Source: Tetracladium setigerum
Lineage: Eukaryota; Ascomycota; Leotiomycetes; Helotiales
Assembly: GCA_031472005.1 (NCBI GenBank)
Contig: PZJY01000011.1
Location: forward strand, 186,001-250,000
DNA: 64,000 nucleotides
Direction: 5' to 3'
Shown here: piece after piece, positions 56,525 through 64,000 of the stretch
How the letters are laid out: each line of letters begins with the position of its first letter
Numbering within the stretch: position 1 is the stretch's first letter
Notes under the pieces: model-generated
The model's input: the letters and a program-made list of their open reading frames with translations, nothing else
What the model was told of the DNA's origin: nothing
Database searches by the model: none
Translations under genes and position numbers: made by a program

Positions 56525-58252
56525 ATGTGGTTGCTCAATACAACTACGCTGGCTCTTGAGCTCGTCGAAAACCCTGACAGTTGTACCTATGCAATACTAT
56601 CCCACACATGGCAACGTGGAGAGGTTACATTTGAGGACATTGCCAATCTCGAACAGGCCAAAAGAAAGCCGGGATATTCAAAAATCAAGCGAACCTGCGA
56701 CCTCGCCAAAGAACGTGGCATCAACTATGCTTGGGTGGACACTTGTTGCATTGATAAGAGTAGTAGTGCCGAACTTACTGAAGCTATCAATTCGATGTTT
56801 CGATGGTATAAAAATTCGGCTGTTTGCTTCGTCTTCCTATGTAATCTCCCTGCTTCGGATGACAGTTCGACGATGAACGACGACCTTCCCCACTGCCGGT
56901 GGTTCCATCGGGGATGGACGTTGCAAGAGCTTATTGCGTCCAATACTATCGAGTTTTACGATGAGGATTGGAATATGAAAGGGACTAAAGTGACATTACA
57001 ACGTTTGTTAATCGAGATCACGGGCATTGACCGTGAAGTCTTGAGAAATAGTGACGCACTCTCGACTGTTTCAGTTGCAAGGAGGATGTCCTGGGCAGCC
57101 AATCGAGTCACATCAAGGCTGGAGGATCGCGCGTACTGCCTCTTTGGTATATTTGATGTTTATCTTCCGTTGATATATGGCGAGGGACAGAGGGCTTTCA
57201 TTCGACTGCAGGAGGCTATCGCCCAGGACAACAACGACCTTTCCCTCCTCGCGTGGACATCTAATAGCAATGACCAGGAGTATCGGGGAGTTTTTGCAAG
57301 ATCACCAATTGAGTTTAAAAGATGTGGAAGCGTTGAACGGATCAACGACCCTGCCATCAAAAGAACAGAGTTTTCGATGACCAATAGAGGCTTCCACATC
57401 AGATCTTCCTTGAACAGGAGCGGAGAAGATTATCTTTTGAATCTACAGTGTGTTGATAGCAGCATACAGCAAGCTGAAGGGGCGGATGGAATTGTCGCTA
57501 TTCGTATTATCAGAACCGCGCATGGGTATGTGCGCCATGGATCTGATCGGCTTGTAATTGTTTCGCGCACAAATCTCCAGCTCGGCTACTCAGTTCCCAT
57601 CGACGCCCCTAAGGATATCAGCTTCACAGAGTCTCAGTTGATCAAAACTAGACTTGCGCATCGTTTCGTGTTTGAACTTGAAAACACGTCCTCTTTTCAG
57701 TGCTCTGTCACTAAATGGCCAGCTCACTTGTGGGATCAACATTCCAATAGTTTCTTGACAGATGGTTATGAGAACTTTACTGGCCTCCTCGAGATTGAAA
57801 TCACTGGTTCTCGAGACATCGACGAACTAGAACAGTCAAAGGTTCACCATTCTTCAACGTATCTCGCGGTATTTGGCCTTAAAAAACCTGAGCAGATTGG
57901 GATAAGTAGGGATGTTCTAGAACCAAAACCACTTATGCCGTGGGCTGCTATTTACGGCAAAACAGATCAACGGCTTTTTTCGCTACTTGATTCTAAAGAA
58001 CATGAACATGGATTCCCGCACGGTCTAGGCCAAATTCGAGAGCTTCTCGGAGTTGGTTCTAATGGTTATGTATTGCCGAAGACATTATCATTTAATCCTA
58101 CATGGCTTGAGCCGATAAATTGGCGTAGGCAAGAGCTTAAGGTGGTATCTGTCGATGAGTCCTCACTTCAGCTCTCTTTATCGGCAGGGACAATCGAAAA
58201 CAGTCCGATTCGTATGTTCCGTCTGGTTCTCAAAGTAGGGGCCAAGGATTGA
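56525..58252 (+). CDS. HET-domain protein (HET-E-like N-terminal type)
   Basis: Single exon of 575 codons from ATG 56525. The opening MWLLNTTTLALELVENPD is the usual beginning of HET-E/HET-D-type HET domains. The domain continues TYAILSHTWQRGEVTFEDI, NYAWVDTCCIDKSSSAELTE, CRWFHRGWTLQELIA and the family block SRLEDRAYCLFGIFDVYLPL followed by IYGEG. The remaining part is beta-rich and lacks the NACHT and WD40 domains of HET-E proper. Such proteins act in vegetative incompatibility when paired with matching partners; many paralogues are uncharacterised. It differs from the HET protein at 38817-41006, which has a different N-terminal region and block spacing. Confidence 0.92.
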   Translation: MWLLNTTTLALELVENPDSCTYAILSHTWQRGEVTFEDIANLEQAKRKPGYSKIKRTCDLAKERGINYAWVDTCCIDKSSSAELTEAINSMFRWYKNSAVCFVFLCNLPASDDSSTMNDDLPHCRWFHRGWTLQELIASNTIEFYDEDWNMKGTKVTLQRLLIEITGIDREVLRNSDALSTVSVARRMSWAANRVTSRLEDRAYCLFGIFDVYLPLIYGEGQRAFIRLQEAIAQDNNDLSLLAWTSNSNDQEYRGVFARSPIEFKRCGSVERINDPAIKRTEFSMTNRGFHIRSSLNRSGEDYLLNLQCVDSSIQQAEGADGIVAIRIIRTAHGYVRHGSDRLVIVSRTNLQLGYSVPIDAPKDISFTESQLIKTRLAHRFVFELENTSSFQCSVTKWPAHLWDQHSNSFLTDGYENFTGLLEIEITGSRDIDELEQSKVHHSSTYLAVFGLKKPEQIGISRDVLEPKPLMPWAAIYGKTDQRLFSLLDSKEHEHGFPHGLGQIRELLGVGSNGYVLPKTLSFNPTWLEPINWRRQELKVVSVDESSLQLSLSAGTIENSPIRMFRLVLKVGAKD

Positions 58253-60003
58253 GGATAGACAACCTTTGTTATTTGGGCCGGATTTTAGAGTAGGTAGATT
58301 TAGTTCCTCATTCCAATATGAGTTGGTGAAAGCTGGTTCCCCCCTGTGATGTTTTGACAGCAAGGGAACCGGCTATTATATAGGAACTGCTAATTTAGAA
58401 GAGCTTTACTGACTAAACCAACATATTTGCCAATATGATGATATCAGCTACAGACTTTCAGAGCAGGGCAATATGTAAGGCGAACGCTACTCAAACTAGT
58501 GAGTGAGATAAGGGGTCTTATTTTGTGGTTCATATGACTTTGAATATTTGGTTTTGATTGGGCTTATAACTGAGGGATTTCTTTTCCAATCGCTCTTTAT
58601 TTGTGATTCCTAGTATACTAAACTCAAACAGTTATCTCTTTTTTCTCTCAAGGTGTTCGAGTTTCCCTTCGTATCTCCCCACTCCCTTCGGTCCTTCTAT
58701 TGACCCAAAAAGCATAAGCCTACACTTGAAGTGTGTAGTAGTTTATGAATCATTATATGGTAGCCTTTGAGTGAAGAATCCTTACTCGAAGAAATTATGC
58801 CGTTTAACACCTTCCTTCCTTCCCTCCTTTCATTTTTTCAATTAAATTTCACTAAAAAGTGTGTATGCTCGCTTAACGACTTTTTCATTCACCCACACAC
58901 TCCCTAACTCCACCATCCATCCCACCAAACACATATCATATACTCTCTCCCTCACACATCCACTCACTCTCTTCTCAAAGCTCTCCACCTCCATCCATAC
59001 CCACATTCACATCACAAACCCCGATTTACATTCCACATCCCGATTCACATCTTGCATCCCACATCCACACCTACATCCCACATCCAACTTCCTATTCTTC
59101 CTCTATCCCAAAAACATCCCCGCAAATTCTTTCAATCAACAGGATATACAACTATAATATCAAAGTAAGGGACAACGCTAGTACGTACGATAATTTACAA
59201 AAAAAAAAACTAAAACTTTTAAGTACTGTCTTGTTTTTAGGGTATACAGTAAAAAGTTACGCTCCGCGAGGCCCTCCGAGGGGCCGTGGAAGGCAGATAG
59301 TTTGCATTTGCAACTAAAAATAGTTTTATCTTTTCTTGATTTTGTGAGTCTTTCATCCAATTCTTCAGCTTTTAGTCTCTTCCTCTTCCTCTCCGTTACC
59401 ATACCATACCATACCAAACCAAACTAAACCAAACCCCAAAACCCCAATCAAATCCAACACGGCAAGACCCCTCCTACAATACAACTCTCTCTCTCTCTCT
59501 CCAACTCTCCAACTAAATTACTTCCATTTCTTCTCAATATTTCTGTCTGCTCTTCACCTCGGTCTATATAACCACTCATATAGATGGCCTAGGTATCAAG
59601 AACCATCACATCTCATCTCTCACAGCAAATACTAATTATCGCATCACTTCAAATACCCAATTAACATCACACACACCAAGTAACATCGCATCTTTTCAAA
59701 GCAAAACAATTTTCCAAATTTGAAAAAAAAAAGGTAAAGTGATGTTTGATTAATAGGTATTATACCATCTCAGTCCAAGCGACCAAATTACTGTACCACC
59801 GCCCTCCTCTCTTTCTCGTAGACCACCACAACACCACATCACCAAAAACCACAAACAAGCGAAAAAGCGCTCTGCTAAACACAAAAACAACACCAAGGTA
59901 TATATACACAACACAACACACCAAAAACAATATCAAACACCTCGAGTAAAGTCAGTCAGTCACTCAGTCCGACAAAACTCAAACTCAAACTCAGCCAGAC
60001 CCC
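58253..60003. other. Intergenic, low-complexity sequence
   Basis: 1.75 kb between convergent 3' ends of HET (+) and trehalase (-). It contains an A/C-rich stretch at 58870-59160, (CT)n near 59488 and AACC-type repeats near 59400-59440. No gene is supported. Confidence 0.5.
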
Positions 60004-63000
60004 TCAAAACAAACTCCCCAACAGTAGCCCCTTCCCATCCTCCTCCCAACACCCTTCCACCACCAACCTAGCATAGCTCCCACTCCAAGCACTCCTTCCA
60101 CTCTCGACCTTAATCGTCGTCGTATTCCCCACGACGGGCACGACCTCCGCCGACACGGTGCTATTCCCACCTTCACCCTCCGCCTCAACCTCCTCAAACG
60201 GAAGATTAGGACGAATCCCCTCAGCCGTAATAACGATGACATCTTCACCATAGATAACCTCTCCATCGGTAGAATTACCCAGATACACTACGGCATGCTT
60301 GGGCGGACGAAGACCCCAATCAAAAGAAATTGATGAGATGAGTTGCGGTGGAACGGAAGACATATCAATCAGAATTGAACTCGTCTCGTTCGTAGCAGGT
60401 TGCCAACGCGTCGCTGTAGCACCATCAATCGCACCTTCAGGGAATTGACCGGGTGCGTATAATTCCTTGGACGAAACAGAGAGACATTGAAGCATGTTAC
60501 CAGGGTCGGTAGCGATTTGCCAGTAAAGACGATTAGGGAGGGTGATGGTCTCGTTGATGGCGATTGTGTAGTCTTCAACGTTGTTTTCGGCTTCTGAGCC
60601 TGGCGTGCCGACTTTGAAGGGGAGTGTGGTGTTGGGGAAGCGGTCGGTTACTTCGGTGGAGATGGTCGGAAGCGAGTGATGTTTGTGTGGGTTGAGTTCA
60701 TCGTTGCGGCGAGAGTGGCGCCAGCATAGTAGAATGTGCGGACGCGGACGTAGGAGATTTGGGGTGGGAGAGAGGGGTTGACGTAGAGGACCGGTTGGTC
60801 GGTTTTGATGCCTAGGTAGCCGAAGGGGACGATTTGGTTGGCACCGCCGTGGCCGGTTAGGAAGGGGGAGGCTGGGTTGGTGTTTCCCTGGTATGAGGTT
60901 AGATAAGTTGTTTGCTGGATGGAATTCTGTGGGAGTGGGCGAAACTGTGGGAGACAGATGAGTAAAACTTACATTGATGGTTGATCATCCACAACTTGCT
61001 CGGAGAACAAGAAGAATGGTGCTCTGAGATACGGCAACAGAGCATTGAGCGTATAAGTATGGGTGGAACATCCTGAAGGAGAGATAGCATTGGCTCCAAT
61101 GGCGAAAATACCATATGTCATTGCAGGACCATCAGGAGATTGTCTGTTGGCATAGTAGTCCAGATCCAACAACTTGTCTGCAACGGTATAGTTGTCTCCA
61201 TAATCAAGAGGATAATTGAGAAGAACGATATCCGCTTGTTTGACCGGGGCGCTGTTGTTCATGTTTTCAAACTCAAGAGTGATGTTGGAATTGGCCTTTG
61301 GGAAGGCAACATTGTTGTAGATGGCCTCCCAGGTTTCATTCTTCTCCAAACCGTCCTTCTCGCGGAAGAAATTCGCTTCCTTGAGAAGCTCGGCTCCAGA
61401 TGCTACGGTGAAAGCTCCATTGTCGATGTTGTTGGCATACTCATCAGGATCGGTCATATTGTAAATCCAATACGAGTTATCGGTCTTGTTGAACTCGAAG
61501 AGCTCAGCCATAGATTGCGCGACACTGTAGACAAGCTGCTTAGGACCGTCGTTGAACCAGGTCTCATTGTTGGTGATGTTGTACAGCTGAATCATGTTGA
61601 ATGCAATGTCGGTATTCAAATGATATTGATAATCAACACAAGGTCCGGTTCCAGTGCAATTGCCATAGCGTCCAGAGGTCCATGAAAAGAGCGCACTTCC
61701 ATTTGGATATCCGTTGAAAGCTGCGTTCCTCTGAGCCTGAGGATATTGCTTGAGGCGGTAGTTTGCGATTTGCTTGGCAAAAGCTGGGAAGTTGAGGTTC
61801 AATCCAGGAGCGATCCAATAATCGGCATCCCAGAAAATGAGACCAGCATATGCATCAGAAGAGAGACCACCGACGGCAATACTGTTATCGTTCAATCCAC
61901 TTCCATCTGGCATCATCTGCTGGAGCAAGTAGTAAGTGTTGGCAACCGAAGCGACGTGAATGCTTAAAGTATTCAAATCCTCTGGCAGCTCCCCGGTCTC
62001 TGGATCTGTGAAGTCATCGACGGAATCTGGTGTCATGATCTTCGACCATGTATCGGTGGTTTCTTCCAGCAGGGCATCCCATCCATCCTTCTGCGCGGCA
62101 GCCTGTGCATCACGAGCGACCTCTTCGGCATTCTCGTAGCCATCGTTGGATGCAATACCGAGATACTTGTAGAATGTAGCACTTTGTCCAGCTTTCAAGC
62201 TGATGTTGAAAGTTTGACCAATAGTGGTGTCGTTGGCTGGAATGTAAGGTCCTGATGCTTGAACACGAGATGTTGAATCGGCAGCAGAATCGGACACGTC
62301 AACACCAGAGATGATATAGGCAGCCTTCTCAGGCAGGTTGAGTGGGTGAACGGAGGAGTGGATGATGGTCGAATTGGCAAGCAAACCACTGTCAATTGGC
62401 ACGGCGAGGGCTGCGCTGCGACCATCCAGCAAATCGGTAATTGTACCCTCAACATCCTCAGAAGCAGTGATGGTCACCTTTGTAGCACCAACATTCGGCC
62501 TCTTCCTGCTGTAGAATGTGGCATAAGAAAGATTGAACGAAGGTCCAGATTTCGGAGTCCAAGTATAGTCCCATTGGCCCAATCCCGACTTGAACGTAAC
62601 CTTGGTCTTGAAGTTGGAAATGGTCTTGTTATCGACCTTGGCGTCGAGGTAGTGGTCTCCGAAAGCGAAAATGAGCGCAGTTGGATGGGGTATGCCGGCA
62701 ATGAATGATTCCCAGCCGTATTGATTCAACCATGGGTAATTGCTGCCAGTTGTGTTTGGCTGAACATCCCAGAAGCCGGAGATGGTAGCGAAGGAGAAGC
62801 GTTCTCGGTAGAATGGCCAACCTCCGATGGGTTGGTTACCATTGGGGTCGCTGGTGTTGGTGTCGATTTCGAAGAAGGGGCCCAATGCAGCCAGAGCAGC
62901 TCCGGTATAGCTACAAGATAGAGATTAGAAAACCTCAGAGTGGTGAAAGGAAGAGGAGAGTAAGGAGGAGGAAGAGTGGGAGAAACAGAAGAAAAAGAGA

Positions 63001-63207
63001 GTCAACTGTATCATACCCATTGGCCAAGTTCAATCTCGATTGATAGTGGTTTGGAAGATAATTCTCCCCCGTCAGAGACCACTCCGTCTGATTCCAAGCA
63101 AAGTTATCTGGATCTGTAATGGAGAACTGCGGTTGTGCTTGAGCATGGGCAAGCTTGCCCAGGGCCAGCAAAGACCCAACTCCACACCCAAGGACAGAGG
63201 ACTTCAT
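60004..63207 (-). CDS. ATH1-like: Secreted acid trehalase, glycoside hydrolase family 65
   Basis: Exons on the minus strand: 63207-63017, 62910-60973 and from 60887, giving about 1,000 residues. The start at 63207 opens a signal peptide (MKSSVLGCGVGSLLALGKLA then HAQ). The GH65 core shows NLANGYTGAALAALGPFFEI, WDADYWIAPGL and SGRYGNCTGTG, with many N-glycosylation sites. The C-terminal part (LTGHGGANQIVPFGYLG, then a discoidin-like TRWQPATNETSSILIDMSS) resembles fungal acid trehalases. The enzyme hydrolyses external or vacuolar trehalose to two glucose molecules with inversion. Two single-base problems lie in the last exon: at the exon start near 60886-60888 and near 60668-60674. In each case one extra base (G or C on the coding strand) keeps the family sequence open. 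Ends at the stop at 60004. Confidence 0.88.
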
Positions 63208-64000
63208 TTCTGCCAATCTAATAGTCCGTATGTACTGTACTGTATGTTATGTATACCAATATGTTATGTATACCAATCTATCCAAACCAAGCAAAAGAAA
63301 GTGAGTGCTGCAAGTGAATGATTCTCGAAGAGGCACAAAGAGAGGAAGAGAAGTGACGCTTCAGTGTGGGGTATCCCTTTTATACAGTAGGTAGGTCGAT
63401 CCCTCCATCTTGTGCCCTGATCTTGCCGCCTAGGTTGCTAGGTAAGCTTACCTACAGTAGCTTCCTCGCTGTCGCCGGTACTGTACTTGTAAGAGCTCCC
63501 CTCCCAAGAGACCGAACAAAAAAAAAGAAGAAAATCGCGTGAGAGATCCGCACAAGCAAAAGCATCATGACGTTAGCCAGAAAAACCCCAACCCCATCTT
63601 GCACATCGCGCATCGCATCGCCCTGTCTGTTCGCCCCAACCCGCATTGGGAAGTCTCAAGCAGGTTTGAATGGATCCAACATGGGGTCAAGCTACACTAG
63701 TGCCAGCTATCACAACTAGCGCCAGGTAAGCTAGTGCCAGGAACTCTTACTGTACTGCAAAACTTTGGTCAAGAAGGGGCGAGGCGAGCTAGCTACTCAC
63801 AACTTCCAAGCTACCCCGCCATGCCCAGTCCGGTAATACATCATTCTCATGCCGCTTTGCGGGGAAGAACAGCAGCCACCTACCTACCTACCCTACCTAC
63901 CCTACCACCACACAACCTCCACACAACACACCACAACCCTCCATCAGCCCGCCGTTGGTACTGCAAGGGCTGGGCGAACCATAAACATATGGAGTTAACT
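63208..64000. promoter_or_regulatory. Upstream region of the trehalase gene
   Basis: Three copies of CTAG(T/C)GCCAG lie at 63697-63706, 63716-63725 and 63731-63740, about 500 bases upstream of the ATG. A single AGGGG element (STRE core) is near 63775, and a CTACC repeat at about 63878-63905. No gene is supported. Confidence 0.45.

Noticed and set aside
58861..59157. 98-codon frame rich in Thr/His/Pro
   Set aside because: It lies in A/C-rich low-complexity sequence and has repeat-like composition.
1..64000. CRISPR arrays, rRNA, tRNA, bacterial operons
   Set aside because: No such repeat-spacer arrays, rRNA blocks or cloverleaf-type sequences were recognised, and the intron-rich genes are eukaryotic.

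Overview
This window looks like nuclear DNA of a filamentous ascomycete (Pezizomycotina; a leotiomycete is my guess only). The signs are short GT-AG introns of about 45-160 nt, HET-domain proteins, a Zn2Cys6 regulator, a UMTA/LaeA-like methyltransferase, a secreted GH65 trehalase, an RDS1-like ferritin-fold protein, and a relic whose stop codons have the CpA-to-TpA pattern of repeat-induced point mutation (RIP). No tRNA, rRNA, CRISPR array or intact transposon was recognised.

Layout. 1-11 kb: the C-terminal half of an MFS transporter cut by the window edge, a possible decayed gene, a methyltransferase, a secreted polyamine-oxidase-like flavoprotein, and a single-pass membrane protein with a PPxY motif. 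11.5-20.4 kb: a metabolic block made of a Zn2Cys6 regulator, a sugar porter, an argininosuccinate-lyase-like enzyme and an agmatinase-type ureohydrolase with a signal peptide. 22-26 kb: a long disordered protein. 28-32 kb: an ankyrin protein with an NLR-type N-terminal domain, and a PLP decarboxylase. 33.8-38.1 kb: an RDS1-like protein, a catalase relic and a sulfite-oxidase-like molybdoenzyme. 38.8-45.5 kb: a HET protein, an RBR E3 ubiquitin ligase, a small repeat island with a long palindrome, and a UPF0390 protein. 46.5-52 kb: a MATE transporter and a 5'-nucleotidase-like protein. 52.8-54 kb: relics, namely an unknown gene with four Gln-to-stop changes and a broken copy of part of the RBR gene. 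55-58.3 kb: a small membrane protein and a second HET protein. 60-63.2 kb: acid trehalase.

A pattern crosses the whole window. At least nine genes that otherwise look conserved lose their reading frame, nearly always by one missing base and usually at a short homopolymer where one more identical base would restore the family-like sequence. Such a one-directional bias suggests assembly or base-calling errors rather than biological decay. The frame-broken entries are therefore annotated as genes with a probable sequence error. The relics at 35.2, 52.8 and 53.8 kb are different: they are truncated or carry transition stops and look truly dead.

The lyase and ureohydrolase (with polyamine oxidase nearby) suggest guanidino and polyamine metabolism. 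The ankyrin/NLR-type protein and two HET proteins suggest an allorecognition-like neighbourhood. Both readings are inferences from gene content.
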